Shown: positions 1 through 10,924 of the stretch, in pieces
Numbering within the stretch: the stretch's first letter is position 1
Layout of the letters: the number at the start of each line of letters is the position of its first letter
NCBI RefSeq assembly: GCF_015291885.1
Contig: NZ_CP036186.1
Location: forward strand, 3,982,001-4,046,000
Direction of reading: 5' to 3'
Length of the DNA stretch: 64,000 nt
Source of the DNA: Stutzerimonas stutzeri
Lineage (GTDB): Bacteria > Pseudomonadota > Gammaproteobacteria > Pseudomonadales > Pseudomonadaceae
Notes under the pieces: generated by a model
The model's input: only the letters and a program-made list of their open reading frames with translations
Told to the model about the DNA's origin: nothing
The model's database searches: none
Translations under genes and position numbers: made by a program

Positions 1-2481
1 GGCCGCGCCCTAGCTTCGCGTAGCGCTGATTACAGTCACCTCGACTGGGTTCCGCGCGAGCAGCTAACCCCGGCTCAGCTAGCCGAAACCGGTCCCTATT
101 GCGCCGGTACTTATGTCGAGCCCGACCGGCCCGGCAAGTTCGACACGACGCCGATGAGCGAAGCGCCGACTTATGTGTCGGCCAAGGCAACCCGCTACGA
201 GCAGGAACAGGAGATTGCCACCCTGGCTGGTGAGGTTGTTCTGCGCCAGGGCAGCATCCAGGTCGAAGCAGACGAAGCCAACCTGCACCAGCTGGAGAAT
301 CGCGGCGAGCTGACCGGCAATGTCCGTTTCCGCGACCGCGATGCGCTGCTGGTCGGTGACCGCGCAGAGATCTTTCTCGACAGTGGTGAAGCCAAGGTCG
401 AGAACGCCGAGTACGTTGTCCACTCCGGCAAGATTCGTGGCAGCGCGCAATACGCCAAGCGCGAAGAGACTGCGATCATCCGCCTCAAGGATGGGACGTA
501 CACGAGCTGTGAGCCGGGCGAGAACACTTGGCACCTTCGCGGTAACAACGTCACGCTGAACCCGGCCACCGGCTTCGGCTCGGCGACCAACGTCACACTG
601 CGGGTCAAGGATATTCCGGTGTTCTACACCCCCTATATCCACTTCCCCATTGATGACCGCCGCCAGTCGGGCTTCCTGGCGCCGAGCATTGGTACCTCCA
701 GCGACAACGGCTTCTCCGTGCAGACGCCATACTATTTCAACCTGGCGCCGAACTTCGACGCCACGCTGTACCCGCACCTGATGACCGACCGCGGCCTGCT
801 GATGGAGGGCGAGTTCCGCTACCTGACGCGCAGCAGCGAAGGTCAGTTCGGCGCTGCGTATCTGGACGACAGCAACGATGATCGCAAACTGCAGTCCGAG
901 TACGAAGACCAGCGCTGGATGTATAGCTGGCAGAACCGTACCGGCCTGGATTCGCGTTGGCTCGCCGAGGTCGACTACACCGATATCAGCGACCCGTACT
1001 ATTTCCAGGATCTGGATACCAATCTGAGCATCGACCGCCCGGATCATCTTGATCAGCGCGGCACGCTTACTTACCGCGGCGACACCTATACCGCACGCCT
1101 GAACGTGCACGCCTATGAGCGCGCCACCGTCGCCGACATCACGCCTTATGAGCGCCTGCCACAGCTGACCCTGGACGGACGTCTGCCGTTCCAGCCGGGC
1201 GGCCTGAACTTCGCCTACAAGACTGAATTCGTAAGCTTCCAACGCAGCTTGCGTAACGGCAATTTCATTAACGAGGATGGCAACCCGGAGCAGTGGTACG
1301 ACGATCGCCTACAGGGCCTGACCCGTACCGAGGGCGAGCGCCTGCATCTGGAGCCCGGTGTCAGCCTGCCGCTTAACTGGTCGTGGGGCTTCCTCAATCC
1401 CTCGCTGAAGTACGCCTACACCCAGTACGATCTCGACCTGGATGGACGCGGCCAGAGCACCTTGGCCGACTATGAGTCGTTTGATAGCAGCCAGAACCGC
1501 AGCGTCCCGATCCTTAGTGTCGACAGCGGCTTGTACTTCGATCGCGACACGCAGTGGTTCGGCAAGGACTATCGGCAGACCCTTGAGCCGCGCATGTTCT
1601 ATCTCTACGTACCGGAAGAAGATCAGGACGACATTCCGATTTTCGATACGGGCGAAAGCAGCTTCAGCTATTCCTCGCTGTGGCGCGACAACCGTTTCTC
1701 CGGCAAGGATCGCATTGGCGACGCCAATCAGGTCTCGCTCGGCGTAACCAGCCGCTGGGTTGAGCCCAACGGCTTCGAGCGCCAGCGCTTCAGCATCGGC
1801 CAAGCGTTCTACTTCGAGGACCGCAAGGTGCAGTTGCGTGGTATCGATTACCGCACACGCTCCAATGCGACCTCGGACGTATCGCCGTATGCGCTGGAGT
1901 ACATGTACCGCTACAACCGCGACTGGCGCTTCACCTCGACCTTTAACTGGGATCCGGACAGCCACAGCACACGCTCCGGCAGTGCCATGTGGCATTACCA
2001 ACCGGAAGAAAACCCGGGCAAGATCATCAACCTCGGCTATCGCTATCGCAACGACACCATGCGCTTCGACCAAGCGACCGGCGAGTGGACCTACGGCGGC
2101 GATTACGGCACGCCGGACTCGCCGGAGTACATCAAGGACTACTACAAGATCAACCAGCATGACTTCTCCGTCATCTGGCCGGTGGTCCCGCAATGGAGCG
2201 TCATCGCCCGCTGGCAGCACGACTACAGCCGCAGCCGCACGCTGGAAGCCTTCGGTGGCTTCGAGTACGACAGCTGCTGCTGGAAGCTGCGCCTGATCAA
2301 TCGCTATTGGGTCGACTACGACGAGACCAGCCTCAACCCCGACCGCAACGACGAGCCGGACCGCGGGATCTTCCTGCAGATCGTGCTCAAGGGACTCGGC
2401 GGCGTAGTCGGCAATGCGACCGAAACTTTTCTCGACGAAGGCATCCAAGGCTACCGTGAACGTGAAGAACAAGCTTTCTGA
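1..2481 (+). CDS. lptD: LPS-assembly protein LptD (5' end cut by window edge)
   Basis: This is the outer-membrane beta-barrel that, with LptE, inserts lipopolysaccharide into the outer leaflet. Reading frame 1 is open from the first base, so the signal peptide lies outside the window and 826 residues are visible. An N-terminal OstA/LptA-like region is followed by the long aromatic-rich barrel. Cysteines that match the conserved LptD disulfide set are visible: one in a GPYCAG context near the left edge, one in SCEPG, and an adjacent Cys-Cys pair near the C-terminus (YDSCCWK). These disulfides are known to be needed for barrel maturation. The 3' end overlaps the start of surA, whose product chaperones barrel proteins, so the two are probably co-transcribed. 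The family call is secure; only the 5' end is missing. Confidence 0.97.
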   Translation, partial: GRALASRSADYSHLDWVPREQLTPAQLAETGPYCAGTYVEPDRPGKFDTTPMSEAPTYVSAKATRYEQEQEIATLAGEVVLRQGSIQVEADEANLHQLENRGELTGNVRFRDRDALLVGDRAEIFLDSGEAKVENAEYVVHSGKIRGSAQYAKREETAIIRLKDGTYTSCEPGENTWHLRGNNVTLNPATGFGSATNVTLRVKDIPVFYTPYIHFPIDDRRQSGFLAPSIGTSSDNGFSVQTPYYFNLAPNFDATLYPHLMTDRGLLMEGEFRYLTRSSEGQFGAAYLDDSNDDRKLQSEYEDQRWMYSWQNRTGLDSRWLAEVDYTDISDPYYFQDLDTNLSIDRPDHLDQRGTLTYRGDTYTARLNVHAYERATVADITPYERLPQLTLDGRLPFQPGGLNFAYKTEFVSFQRSLRNGNFINEDGNPEQWYDDRLQGLTRTEGERLHLEPGVSLPLNWSWGFLNPSLKYAYTQYDLDLDGRGQSTLADYESFDSSQNRSVPILSVDSGLYFDRDTQWFGKDYRQTLEPRMFYLYVPEEDQDDIPIFDTGESSFSYSSLWRDNRFSGKDRIGDANQVSLGVTSRWVEPNGFERQRFSIGQAFYFEDRKVQLRGIDYRTRSNATSDVSPYALEYMYRYNRDWRFTSTFNWDPDSHSTRSGSAMWHYQPEENPGKIINLGYRYRNDTMRFDQATGEWTYGGDYGTPDSPEYIKDYYKINQHDFSVIWPVVPQWSVIARWQHDYSRSRTLEAFGGFEYDSCCWKLRLINRYWVDYDETSLNPDRNDEPDRGIFLQIVLKGLGGVVGNATETFLDEGIQGYREREEQAF

Positions 2482-3769
2482 AGTACTGCGCCCGCTCGCG
2501 CTCGGCGCTCTGCTGCTGAGCGGTGCGACTCTAGCGCCTGTGGCCCTCGCTCAGGTACAACCTTTGGACCGCGTGGTGGCAATCGTCGATAACGACGTCA
2601 TCATGCAGAGCCAGCTGCAGCAGCGGATGCGTGAAGTCCAGCAGACCATCGAAAAACGTGGCGCCGACGCGCCGCCGATGGATGTATTGCAGCAGCAGGT
2701 TCTGGAACGCCTGATCACCGAGAACCTGCAGCTGCAGATCGGTGAGCGCTCCGGCATTCGCATCGCCGATGAAGAGCTCAATCAGGCCATGGGCACCATT
2801 GCCCAGCGCAACAACATGTCGCTCGATCAGTTTCGGGAAGCATTGTCGCGTGACGGCCTGAGCCTGGAGAGCGCCCGCGAGCAGATTCGCCGCGAGATGG
2901 TTATCAGCCGCGTGCGTCAGCGCCGTGTGGCCGAACGCATTCAGGTGTCCAACCAGGAAGTGCAGAACTTCCTGGCGTCCGACCTCGGCAAGCTGCAACT
3001 GTCCGAGGAATACCACCTGGCCAATATCCTCATCCCTGTTCCAGAAGCGGCTGATTCGGCAACCATCCAGGCTGCCGAACGTACCGCGATGGAGACCTAC
3101 CAGCAGCTGCAGCAAGGCGCTGACTTCGCACGCCTCGCCGTGTCTCGCTCTGGCAGCGAGAACGCACTGGAAGGTGGCGACATGGGCTGGCGCAAGGCGG
3201 CTCAGCTGCCACCTCCGTTCGATACGGAAGTGCGCGAGCTGTCGGTCGGCGAAGTAACTCAGCCGGTACGCACGCCGCCAGGCTTCATCATGCTCAAGCT
3301 GCTGGACAAGCGTGGCGGCGAGACGCAGGTACGGGATGAGGTGCATGTCCGCCACATCCTGATCAAGCCGAGTGCGATCCGTAGCGAAGACGAAGCACGC
3401 CTACTGGTACAGCGCCTGCGCGACCGCATCAGTGCAGGCGAAGACTTTGCCCAGCTGGCCAAGAGCTTCTCCGAAGATCCGGGTTCGGCGCTCAACGGTG
3501 GCGACCTGAACTGGATCGATCCGGCGTCGCTGGTACCCGAGTTCCGCGAAGTGATGGCCAACACGGCGAGTGGCGGGCTCTCTCCGGTGTTCAAGTCGCC
3601 CTACGGCTGGCACATCCTCGAGGTGCTCGGCCGCCGTGCCACCGACGCCAGTGAGCAGTTCCGCGAGCAACAGGCGCTGAGCTTGCTGCGCAACCGCAAG
3701 TACGATGAAGAGCTGCAGGCGTGGTTACGCCAGATCCGCGACGAAGCCTACGTCGAGATCAAGCTCTAA
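2456..3769 (+). CDS. surA: Periplasmic chaperone and peptidyl-prolyl isomerase SurA
   Basis: SurA escorts unfolded outer-membrane proteins, including LptD, through the periplasm to the BAM complex. The protein has an N-terminal signal peptide ending near ALA-Q (about residues 1-32), a chaperone N-domain beginning [15 protein letters not shown], and two parvulin domains at roughly residues 185-281 and 296-395, the second opening with [11 protein letters not shown] chose GTG at 2456 because AAGG lies 5 bases upstream. A second GTG at 2462 aligns as well with known SurA starts, so the true start could be two codons later. Either start overlaps the lptD 3' end by about 20 bases, suggesting translational coupling. 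A terminator-like hairpin follows the stop. Confidence 0.95.
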   Translation: MNVKNKLSEVLRPLALGALLLSGATLAPVALAQVQPLDRVVAIVDNDVIMQSQLQQRMREVQQTIEKRGADAPPMDVLQQQVLERLITENLQLQIGERSGIRIADEELNQAMGTIAQRNNMSLDQFREALSRDGLSLESAREQIRREMVISRVRQRRVAERIQVSNQEVQNFLASDLGKLQLSEEYHLANILIPVPEAADSATIQAAERTAMETYQQLQQGADFARLAVSRSGSENALEGGDMGWRKAAQLPPPFDTEVRELSVGEVTQPVRTPPGFIMLKLLDKRGGETQVRDEVHVRHILIKPSAIRSEDEARLLVQRLRDRISAGEDFAQLAKSFSEDPGSALNGGDLNWIDPASLVPEFREVMANTASGGLSPVFKSPYGWHILEVLGRRATDASEQFREQQALSLLRNRKYDEELQAWLRQIRDEAYVEIKL

Positions 3770-3801
3770 GCTGCACGCTGCACCGACAAGCAACAGGAAC
3801 G

Positions 3802-3835
3802 CGGGGTGATGGCCGAAGGGTCGCCACCCCGTTTT
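3802..3835 (+). terminator. Intrinsic terminator after surA
   Basis: CGGGGTG (3802-3808) pairs with CACCCCG (3825-3831) and is followed by TTTT. It lies between surA and pdxA, so pdxA may have its own promoter or depend on read-through. Confidence 0.6.
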
Positions 3836-3880
3836 CATTTCAGGCGGTTGAACGCCACACGCCATGCAGAGAGAAGCCTG

Positions 3881-4873
3881 ATGACCGCTCCCCGCCCCTT
3901 CGTTCTCACCCCCGGTGAACCGGCCGGCATCGGCCCGGACCTCTGCCTGCTGCTGGCTCGCGAGGCCCAGCCTCAGATTCTGGTAGCCATCGCCAGCCGT
4001 TCTTTGTTGGCAGAACGCGCCTCGCAACTAGGACTGACGATTGAGCTGCGGGACGTCGGGCCTCATGGCTGGCCAAGCCAACCGGCGCCGGCCAACTGTC
4101 TGTACGTCTGGGATACTCCGCTGGATGCACCGGTGATCGCGGGTCAGCTAGATGCGCGCAACGGCCACTACGTACTGGAAACGCTGACGCGAGCCGGGAC
4201 AGGGTGCCTCGACGGCAGCTTCGCCGGCATGATCACCGCGCCCGTACACAAGGGCGTGATCAACGAGGCCGGCATTCCCTTTTCCGGCCATACGGAGTTT
4301 CTCGCCGAGCTGACCCGCACCGAGCAGGTGGTGATGATGCTTGCCACACGCGGCCTGCGTGTAGCGCTGGTGACCACTCACCTGCCGCTCAAGGATGTCG
4401 CAGCGGCGATCACCCCGGAGCGTCTGGAGCGGGTTTCGCGGATCCTGCACCACGATCTGGTCAGCAAGTTCGGTATTACCCGTCCGCGCATTCTTGTCTG
4501 CGGGCTGAACCCGCATGCCGGCGAAGGTGGCCACCTGGGTCGCGAAGAAATCGAGGTCATCGAGCCCGTGCTGAACAAGCTCCGTGACGAAGGCCTCGAC
4601 CTGATCGGTCCGCTGCCGGCGGACACCCTTTTCACGCCAAAGCATCTCGAGCACTGCGACGCGGTGCTGGCGATGTACCACGACCAGGGCTTGCCGGTGC
4701 TCAAGTACAAGGGCTTTGGCGCAGCCGTCAACGTGACCCTGGGCCTGCCGATCGTTCGCACGTCGGTGGATCACGGCACCGCGCTGGATCTGGCCGGCAG
4801 CGGCAAGATTGATACCGGTAGCCTGCAGGTGGCGCTGCAAACGGCCTATCAGATGGTCGGCGCACGCAGCTAG
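3881..4873 (+). CDS. pdxA: 4-hydroxythreonine-4-phosphate dehydrogenase PdxA
   Basis: PdxA oxidises 4-phosphohydroxy-L-threonine in the DXP-dependent route to pyridoxal 5'-phosphate. The protein has 330 residues, normal for the family. It opens with [13 protein letters not shown] and carries the metal-binding histidine contexts [20 protein letters not shown] and [12 protein letters not shown]. The start at 3881 follows an AGAGAGAAG stretch; the frame stays open upstream to 3806, but that part overlaps the surA terminator and has no family similarity that I recognise. The pdxA-rsmA-apaG-apaH order is the usual one in Pseudomonas and enterobacteria. Confidence 0.96.
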   Translation: MTAPRPFVLTPGEPAGIGPDLCLLLAREAQPQILVAIASRSLLAERASQLGLTIELRDVGPHGWPSQPAPANCLYVWDTPLDAPVIAGQLDARNGHYVLETLTRAGTGCLDGSFAGMITAPVHKGVINEAGIPFSGHTEFLAELTRTEQVVMMLATRGLRVALVTTHLPLKDVAAAITPERLERVSRILHHDLVSKFGITRPRILVCGLNPHAGEGGHLGREEIEVIEPVLNKLRDEGLDLIGPLPADTLFTPKHLEHCDAVLAMYHDQGLPVLKYKGFGAAVNVTLGLPIVRTSVDHGTALDLAGSGKIDTGSLQVALQTAYQMVGARS

Positions 4874-4930
4874 CCGCCGCCCGGACGGGTCAGATACGGC
4901 CCGACCGATCTTCTTGCCTCCCTCGCCTGC

Positions 4931-4936
4931 TAAAAT
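4931..4936 (+). promoter_or_regulatory. Possible -10 element (TAAAAT) upstream of rsmA
   Basis: TAAAAT lies about 60 bases before the rsmA start in the short pdxA-rsmA spacer. No convincing -35 hexamer sits 16-18 bases upstream, so this is tentative. Confidence 0.25.
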
Positions 4937-4955
4937 ACGCGCCTTATTCGCTTTT

Positions 4956-4982
4956 CAGCTTCGAGCTTCAGGCTTCAAGCTG
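4956..4982. repeat. AGCTTC-rich interrupted palindrome
   Basis: CAGCTT at 4956 pairs with AAGCTG ending at 4982, and the interior is made of GAGCTTC/GGCTTC units. The core AGCTTCAGGC recurs at 9604-9613 upstream of the yeaH-like gene. It may be a fragment of an interspersed intergenic repeat. Only two partial copies are visible here. Confidence 0.3.
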
Positions 4983-4997
4983 CTCCCTGGAGCCCAG

Positions 4998-5792
4998 ATG
5001 TCCGATTATCAACACCGCGCACGCAAGCGCTTTGGCCAGAACTTCCTGCACGACGCTGGCGTCATTCACCGCATCCTGCGGGCGATTCATGCCAAGCCGG
5101 GCGAGCGACTGGTGGAGATCGGCCCCGGCCAGGGCGCACTCACCGAGGGGCTGCTCGACAGCGGTGCACACCTGGATGTGGTCGAACTCGACCTCGACCT
5201 GATCCCCATCCTGCAGGGCAAGTTTGCCGAGCGCGACAACTTCAATCTGCACCAGGGCGACGCTTTGAAGTTCGACTTCAGCCGCCTGAGTGTGGAGCCG
5301 AACAGCCTGCGCATCGTCGGCAACCTGCCCTACAACATCTCCACCCCGCTGATCTTTCACCTGCTCGACCACGCGCATCTGATCCGCGACATGCACTTCA
5401 TGCTGCAGAAGGAAGTGGTTGAGCGCCTTGCGGCTACGCCGGGTGGCGGTGACTGGGGCCGTCTTTCGATCATGGTGCAGTATCACTGCCGCGTGGAGCA
5501 CCTGTTCAACGTCGGGCCGGGCGCGTTCAACCCGGCGCCGAAAGTCGATTCGGCGATCGTTCGCCTGGTGCCACATGAGACACTGCCGCATCCGGCACGC
5601 GACCATCGCCAGCTCGAGCGCGTAGTGCGCGAGGCGTTCAACCAGCGTCGCAAGACCTTGCGCAACACCCTCAAAGGCCTGCTGGATGCAGAAGCCATCG
5701 CAGCCGCAGACGTGGACGGCAGCCTGCGTCCCGAGCAACTGGACCTGGCCGCCTTCGTTCGCCTTTCCGATCAACTGACAGAGCGCAGCTAG
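4998..5792 (+). CDS. rsmA: 16S rRNA (A1518/A1519-N6,N6) dimethyltransferase RsmA/KsgA
   Basis: RsmA dimethylates two adjacent adenines in the 3' terminal hairpin of 16S rRNA late in 30S assembly, using S-adenosylmethionine. The protein has 264 residues. It shows the family opening FGQNFLHD, the SAM-binding motif EIGPGQGALT (about residues 40-49) and the catalytic motif NLPYNIS, followed by the C-terminal domain with NQRRKTLRN. Start at 4998: the frame is open further upstream, but MSDYQHRARKRFGQ matches known N-termini. It sits 124 bases after pdxA and 39 bases before apaG. Confidence 0.97.
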   Translation: MSDYQHRARKRFGQNFLHDAGVIHRILRAIHAKPGERLVEIGPGQGALTEGLLDSGAHLDVVELDLDLIPILQGKFAERDNFNLHQGDALKFDFSRLSVEPNSLRIVGNLPYNISTPLIFHLLDHAHLIRDMHFMLQKEVVERLAATPGGGDWGRLSIMVQYHCRVEHLFNVGPGAFNPAPKVDSAIVRLVPHETLPHPARDHRQLERVVREAFNQRRKTLRNTLKGLLDAEAIAAADVDGSLRPEQLDLAAFVRLSDQLTERS

Positions 5793-5831
5793 GGCTTCAC
5801 CCTATCCTGCCTTTCACCAGCGAGCAGACTC

Positions 5832-6215
5832 ATGTCCGACGATAACCGCTACCGCATCGGCGTCAGCGTCACGCCTCGCTATCTGGCCGCGCAATCGGAG
5901 CCGGAACAAAACCGCTATGCCTTTGCCTACACCGTAACCATAGAAAACAAAGGCGAGGTTGCAGCGCAGCTGCTTTCGCGGCACTGGATCATCACCGACG
6001 GCGACGGCCAAGTGCAGGAAGTCCGCGGTGCCGGCGTCATTGGCGAGCAGCCGCTGATCGCACCTGGCGAACACCATGTCTACACCAGCGGAACGCTGCT
6101 GGCGACCTGCGTCGGCAGCATGCAAGGCAGCTATGAAATGTTGGCCGAAGATGGTCACAGTTTCGATGCACTGATTGCACCGTTCCGCCTGGCCGTACCT
6201 GGAGCATTGCATTGA
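5832..6215 (+). CDS. apaG: ApaG (Co2+/Mg2+ efflux-type) protein
   Basis: This is a 127-residue protein of the ApaG/DUF525 family, a single fibronectin-type-III-like beta-sandwich. The diagnostic glycine-rich GAGVIGEQP loop and [10 protein letters not shown] are visible. The biochemical role is not settled: the family name refers to a cobalt-resistance phenotype in Salmonella corD mutants. Its stop overlaps the TTG start of apaH in a TTGA tetranucleotide, so the two are translationally coupled, and the tight link to Ap4A hydrolysis is conserved across gammaproteobacteria. Confidence 0.95.
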   Translation: MSDDNRYRIGVSVTPRYLAAQSEPEQNRYAFAYTVTIENKGEVAAQLLSRHWIITDGDGQVQEVRGAGVIGEQPLIAPGEHHVYTSGTLLATCVGSMQGSYEMLAEDGHSFDALIAPFRLAVPGALH

Positions 6216-7039
6216 CGACCTATGCCGTCGGCGACCTGCAAGGTTGCCTCGAACCGCTGACCTGCCTATTGGAGCGCGTCGACTTCAGCCCCTCGCGCGA
6301 CTGCCTGTGGCTGGCCGGCGATCTGGTCAACCGCGGTCCGCAGTCGCTGGAGGCGCTGCGCTTCGTGCGCGACCTCGAGTCGTCCGCGATCACCGTCCTC
6401 GGCAACCATGATCTGCACCTCCTGGCAGTGGCACACAACATCGAGCGCATGCGCAAATCCGATACGCTGCAGGCTATTCTGGATGCGCCAGACCGTGCCG
6501 AACTGATCGACTGGCTGCGCCAGCAGAGGCTGATCCATTACGACGCAGCGCGCCACACCGCCATGGTGCATGCCGGCATTCCGCCGCAATGGTCACTGGA
6601 AAAAGCGCTCAAACGTGCCACGGAAGTCGAGCAGGCGCTGCAGGACGACGCACTGCTGATGCCGTTCCTCGATGGCATGTATGGCAATCAACCATCGAAA
6701 TGGAACAAGGAGCTGCACGGCGTACCGCGGCTGCGCCTGATCACCAACTACCTCACCCGCATGCGTTTCTGCAAAGCCGACGGCACCCTCGATCTGGAAG
6801 CCAAGGAAGGCGCCGACAGCGCCCCAGCCGGCTATGCACCCTGGTTCAGCCATGCCAACCGCAAGACCCGCAACGTCAAGCTGATCTTCGGCCACTGGGC
6901 CGCATTGGAAGGTCAGTGCGACGAGCCAAACGTCTTCGCGCTGGACACCGGCTGCGTTTGGGGCAACGCCATGACCCTGATGAACCTCGACAGCGGCGAA
7001 ATGCATCGCTGCGAATGTGAACACGGTAAAAACGCATGA
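6212..7039 (+). CDS. apaH: Symmetrical bis(5'-nucleosyl)-tetraphosphatase ApaH
   Basis: ApaH cleaves diadenosine tetraphosphate (Ap4A) into two ADP and can also remove Np4 RNA caps. It is a metallophosphoesterase of 275 residues with the signature blocks GDLQGC (residues 7-12), [15 protein letters not shown] and a late FGHWA. The start appears to be TTG at 6212: it overlaps the apaG stop, and the translated N-terminus [11 protein letters not shown] fits the family. The 3' end overlaps the glpE start in ATGA. A non-ATG start in a coupled gene may keep expression low. Confidence 0.96.
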   Translation: MTTYAVGDLQGCLEPLTCLLERVDFSPSRDCLWLAGDLVNRGPQSLEALRFVRDLESSAITVLGNHDLHLLAVAHNIERMRKSDTLQAILDAPDRAELIDWLRQQRLIHYDAARHTAMVHAGIPPQWSLEKALKRATEVEQALQDDALLMPFLDGMYGNQPSKWNKELHGVPRLRLITNYLTRMRFCKADGTLDLEAKEGADSAPAGYAPWFSHANRKTRNVKLIFGHWAALEGQCDEPNVFALDTGCVWGNAMTLMNLDSGEMHRCECEHGKNA

Positions 7040-7368
7040 CAGACTTTAAACGCATCCCGCCGGAACAGGCTCAGACCATGCGCAGCAGCGGCACCGTGAT
7101 CGTGGATATTCGCGATCCGCACAGCTATGCCAACGGTCACATCAGCGGCTCGCTGCATCTGGATAATCATTCGCTGCCGGACTTCATCGCCTCGGTCGAT
7201 CTCGACCAGCCATTGATCGTCACCTGCTACCACGGTCACTCCAGCCAGAGCGCGGCAGCCTATCTGGTCAATCAGGGCTTTTCGGACGTCTACAGCCTCG
7301 ACGGCGGCTTCGAACTCTGGAGGCACACCTATCCAGCCGATGTCGAGCGCGGCGAAGAACAAGCGTAA
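7036..7368 (+). CDS. glpE: Thiosulfate sulfurtransferase GlpE (single-domain rhodanese)
   Basis: This is a 110-residue single rhodanese domain that moves sulfane sulfur from thiosulfate to cyanide or thiol acceptors such as thioredoxin. The active-site loop is CYHGHSSQ with the catalytic cysteine at residue 64; [14 protein letters not shown] is the usual rhodanese entry motif. It overlaps the apaH stop by four bases, so it is the last gene of the pdxA/rsmA-apaG-apaH-glpE run. Cytoplasmic: no signal peptide is seen. Confidence 0.93.
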   Translation: MTDFKRIPPEQAQTMRSSGTVIVDIRDPHSYANGHISGSLHLDNHSLPDFIASVDLDQPLIVTCYHGHSSQSAAAYLVNQGFSDVYSLDGGFELWRHTYPADVERGEEQA

Positions 7369-7454
7369 AAATTTATTTCCTCCCGATTGCCCGCCAACCG
7401 CGGGCTAGGCGCTCTGGCCCGCTGAACGGCAGCGCTTAAAATCCCTCCCCCGCC

Positions 7455-7481
7455 TTGACCTTGCCGAATACGAACTATCCT
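7455..7481 (+). promoter_or_regulatory. Candidate promoter for the prkA operon
   Basis: The 270-base glpE-prkA spacer (7369-7638) holds TTGACC (7455-7460), 15 bases, then TATCCT (7476-7481). CTATCCT resembles the -10 preferred by RpoS. The spacer is shorter than ideal, and the implied leader to prkA would be about 150 bases. I see nothing else definite in this gap. Confidence 0.35.
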
Positions 7482-7638
7482 TGAGTTCAGGCCATCCAAA
7501 TAAACGAAGCCGGGAAACGGCTGACGGATTTCAGGGTTACGACCATTAGGTGTTCGGGGGAACTCCACTGGCCGCCAATTCGGCCGGGCCCAGAGTGCCT
7601 GATGACGCGCCTATTCGTGCATCGATCGAGGTGAAGTC

Positions 7639-9561
7639 ATGAGCATTTTCAGCCACTTCCAACAACGTTTCGAAGCGACCCGCCAGGAGGAATATTCCCT
7701 CCAGGAATATCTCGATCTGTGCAAGGCGGATCCAGGCACCTATGCCAGCGCCGCCGAGCGCCTGCTAATGGCGATCGGCGAACCCGAACTGGTCGACACA
7801 TCCGTTGACTCGCGGCTGTCGCGCATCTTTTCCAACAAGGTGATCCGCCGTTATCCGGCCTTCGAGGATTTCCATGGCATGGAGGAGTGCATCGACCAAA
7901 TCGTCTCTTACTTCCGTCATGCCGCGCAGGGGTTGGAGGAGAAGAAGCAGATCCTCTATCTCCTCGGCCCGGTGGGCGGTGGTAAGTCGTCGCTTGCCGA
8001 AAAGCTCAAGCAGCTGATGGAGCATGTCCCCTTCTACGCGATCAAGGGTTCGCCGGTATTCGAGTCGCCGCTGGGGCTGTTCAATCCGGTGGAAGACGCG
8101 CAGATCCTTGAAGAGGATTACGGCATCCCGCGGCGTTATCTGAGCTCGATCATGTCGCCCTGGGCCACCAAACGCCTGCAGGAATTTGGCGGCGATATCT
8201 CCAAGTTCCGCGTGGTCAAGCTGTACCCCTCGATTCTCAACCAGATTGCCGTGGCGAAGACCGAGCCGGGCGACGAGAACAATCAGGACATCTCCTCGCT
8301 GGTCGGCAAGGTCGATATCCGCAAGCTGGAAGAATTTCCGCAGAACGATGCTGACGCTTACAGCTATTCAGGTGCGCTGTGCCGGGCCAACCAGGGCCTG
8401 ATGGAGTTCGTCGAGATGTTCAAGGCGCCGATCAAGGTCTTGCACCCGCTGCTGACCGCGACTCAGGAGGGCAACTACAACAGCACCGAGGGCCTGGGCG
8501 CGATTCCCTATAACGGTATCCTGCTCGCCCACTCCAACGAGTCGGAGTGGCACAGCTTCCGCAACAACAAGAACAACGAAGCCTTCATCGACCGCATCTA
8601 TATCGTCAAGGTGCCGTACTGCCTGCGCGTCCGTGACGAGATCAAGATCTACGACAAGCTGCTCACCAACAGTTCGCTGGCCCATGCCCATTGCGCGCCG
8701 GACACCTTGAAGATGCTCGCGCAGTTCTCCGTGCTGTCCCGCCTGAAGGAGCCGGAGAACTCCAATATCTACTCGAAGATGCGCGTGTACGACGGCGAAA
8801 ACCTCAAGGACACCGATCCGAAGGCCAAGTCGATCCAGGAATACCGCGACACTGCCGGCGTCGACGAAGGTATGAACGGTCTCTCCACCCGCTTCGCCTT
8901 CAAGATCCTCTCCAAAGTGTTCAACTTCGACCCGCACGAGATCGCCGCCAACCCGGTGCACCTGCTCTACGTGCTAGAGCAGCAGATTGAGCAGGAACAG
9001 TTCCCCGCCGAAGTGCGCGAGCGCTACCTGCGCTTTATCAAGGAGTATCTGGCGCCGCGCTACATCGAGTTTATCGGCAAGGAAATCCAGACTGCATACC
9101 TCGAGTCCTACAGCGAATACGGGCAGAACATCTTTGACCGCTACGTGCTCTACGCGGACTTCTGGATTCAGGACCAGGAATACCGCGATCCAGAAACCGG
9201 CGAGATCCTCAACCGCGTGGCGCTCAACGAGGAACTGGAGAAGATCGAAAAGCCGGCCGGCATCAGCAACCCGAAGGATTTCCGCAACGAGATCGTCAAC
9301 TTCGTGCTGCGCGCGCGTGCCAACAACAACGGCAAGAACCCGTCGTGGCTGTCCTACGAGAAACTGCGCGTGGTGATCGAGAAGAAGATGTTCTCCAACA
9401 CCGAGGACCTGCTGCCGGTCATCAGTTTCAACGCCAAGGCGAGCAAGGAAGACCAGAAGAAGCACAACGACTTCGTCGTGCGCATGGTCGAGCGTGGCTA
9501 CACCGAGAAGCAGGTTCGCCTGCTGTCCGAATGGTATCTGCGGGTGCGTAAATCGCAGTAA
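7639..9561 (+). CDS. prkA: PrkA-type serine protein kinase (YeaG family)
   Basis: This 640-residue protein is of normal length for PrkA/YeaG. An AAA+-like N-terminal domain carries the Walker A motif GPVGGGKSS (residues 110-118), and the C-terminal part is the PrkA kinase-like domain. Family members are linked to stationary phase, starvation and other stresses; direct targets are mostly unknown. GAGGTG sits just before the ATG. It is followed after 81 bases by the VWA-like gene and then the SpoVR gene, a trio conserved in many non-sporulating proteobacteria, which suggests that they act together. Codon use matches the surrounding core genes. Confidence 0.95.
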   Translation: MSIFSHFQQRFEATRQEEYSLQEYLDLCKADPGTYASAAERLLMAIGEPELVDTSVDSRLSRIFSNKVIRRYPAFEDFHGMEECIDQIVSYFRHAAQGLEEKKQILYLLGPVGGGKSSLAEKLKQLMEHVPFYAIKGSPVFESPLGLFNPVEDAQILEEDYGIPRRYLSSIMSPWATKRLQEFGGDISKFRVVKLYPSILNQIAVAKTEPGDENNQDISSLVGKVDIRKLEEFPQNDADAYSYSGALCRANQGLMEFVEMFKAPIKVLHPLLTATQEGNYNSTEGLGAIPYNGILLAHSNESEWHSFRNNKNNEAFIDRIYIVKVPYCLRVRDEIKIYDKLLTNSSLAHAHCAPDTLKMLAQFSVLSRLKEPENSNIYSKMRVYDGENLKDTDPKAKSIQEYRDTAGVDEGMNGLSTRFAFKILSKVFNFDPHEIAANPVHLLYVLEQQIEQEQFPAEVRERYLRFIKEYLAPRYIEFIGKEIQTAYLESYSEYGQNIFDRYVLYADFWIQDQEYRDPETGEILNRVALNEELEKIEKPAGISNPKDFRNEIVNFVLRARANNNGKNPSWLSYEKLRVVIEKKMFSNTEDLLPVISFNAKASKEDQKKHNDFVVRMVERGYTEKQVRLLSEWYLRVRKSQ

Positions 9562-9642
9562 GCGGCTGGACGCCCGAGGCTGGAGGCATCGCGACTCGCT
9601 TCCAGCTTCAGGCCTATGGTTTCAGCCTAGCCCGGAGGGCCT

Positions 9643-10914
9643 ATGAGCTACGTGATCGATCGTCGCCTGAATGGCAAGAACAAGAGCACGGTGAACCGTC
9701 AACGGTTCCTGCAGCGATATCGTGGGCACATCAAGAAAGCGGTGGAGGAAGCTGTAGGCCGGCGCTCCATCACCGACATGGAACACGGCGAGCAGATCAG
9801 CATTCCAGGACGTGATATTGACGAGCCGGTGCTTCACCATGGCCGCGGCGGTCGCCAGACCATCGTCCACCCCGGCAACAAGGAGTTCGTCGCAGGCGAA
9901 CGCATCCCCAGGCCGCAAGGTGGCGGCGGCGGGCAAGGCGCTGGCCAGGCCAGCAACAGCGGCGACGGCATGGACGACTTCGTATTCCAGATCACCCAAG
10001 AGGAATTCCTCGATTTCATGTTCGAGGACCTGGAGCTGCCCAATCTGGTCAAGCGTCACCTGACCGGCACCGATACCTTCAAGACGGTGCGCGCCGGCAT
10101 CAGCAACGAGGGCAACCCGTCGCGCATCAACATCGTGCGCACGCTGCGCTCGGCCCATGCCCGACGCATCGCGCTGTCCGGCAGCAGCCGGTCCCAGCTG
10201 AGAGCGTTGAAGGCAGAGCTGGAGCGCTTGCGTCTGGAGGAACCGAATAACTTCGGCGACATCAAGGCCACGGAAGAGGAGATCGAGCGGCTCACTGCGC
10301 GGATCAAGCGCGTGCCGTTTCTCGACACCTTCGACCTGAAGTACAACCTGCTGGTCAAGCATCCCAACCCCAGCTCCAAGGCAGTGATGTTCTGCCTGAT
10401 GGACGTTTCCGGCTCCATGACCCAGGCCACCAAGGACATCGCCAAGCGCTTCTTCATCCTGCTGTACCTTTTCCTCAAGCGGAACTACGACAAGATCGAT
10501 GTGGTGTTCATCCGCCACCACACCAGTGCCAAGGAGGTCGACGAGGAGGAGTTCTTCTACTCGCGGGAAACTGGCGGCACCATCGTATCCAGCGCCCTGA
10601 AAATGATGCAGGAGATCATGGCCGAGCGTTACCCGGCCAACGAGTGGAACATCTACGCCGCGCAGGCTTCCGACGGCGACAACTGGAACGACGATTCGCC
10701 ACTGTGCCGCGACATCCTGATCAACCAGATCATGCCGTTCGTGCAGTACTTCACCTACGTCGAAATCACCCCGCGCGAACACCAGGCGCTCTGGTACGAG
10801 TACAACCAGGTGGCAGAAGCCTTTTCCGACGCGTTCGCCCAACAGCAGTTGGTTAGCGCCGGAGACATCTACCCAGTGTTCCGCGAGCTTTTCCAGCGGC
10901 GCATGACCAGCTGA
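9643..10914 (+). CDS. YeaH/YhbH family protein (DUF444, VWA-like)
   Basis: This 423-residue protein is of the DUF444 family. Near residue 253 it has MDVSGSM, a DxSxS metal-ion-dependent adhesion site typical of von Willebrand A domains. The N-terminal region is basic, with a glycine/glutamine-rich linker (GGGGQGAGQ) near residue 100. The molecular role is unknown; the constant neighbourhood of PrkA and SpoVR suggests that it is a scaffold or substrate partner in the same response. A GGAGG lies just upstream of the ATG. The stop is 10 bases from the next start. Confidence 0.93.
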   Translation: MSYVIDRRLNGKNKSTVNRQRFLQRYRGHIKKAVEEAVGRRSITDMEHGEQISIPGRDIDEPVLHHGRGGRQTIVHPGNKEFVAGERIPRPQGGGGGQGAGQASNSGDGMDDFVFQITQEEFLDFMFEDLELPNLVKRHLTGTDTFKTVRAGISNEGNPSRINIVRTLRSAHARRIALSGSSRSQLRALKAELERLRLEEPNNFGDIKATEEEIERLTARIKRVPFLDTFDLKYNLLVKHPNPSSKAVMFCLMDVSGSMTQATKDIAKRFFILLYLFLKRNYDKIDVVFIRHHTSAKEVDEEEFFYSRETGGTIVSSALKMMQEIMAERYPANEWNIYAAQASDGDNWNDDSPLCRDILINQIMPFVQYFTYVEITPREHQALWYEYNQVAEAFSDAFAQQQLVSAGDIYPVFRELFQRRMTS

Positions 10915-10924
10915 GGTGTGCAGC

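Noticed and set aside
3806..3880. N-terminal extension of PdxA from 3806
   Set aside because: The region is the surA terminator hairpin; the translated extension does not resemble PdxA and ATG 3881 has a better ribosome-binding context.
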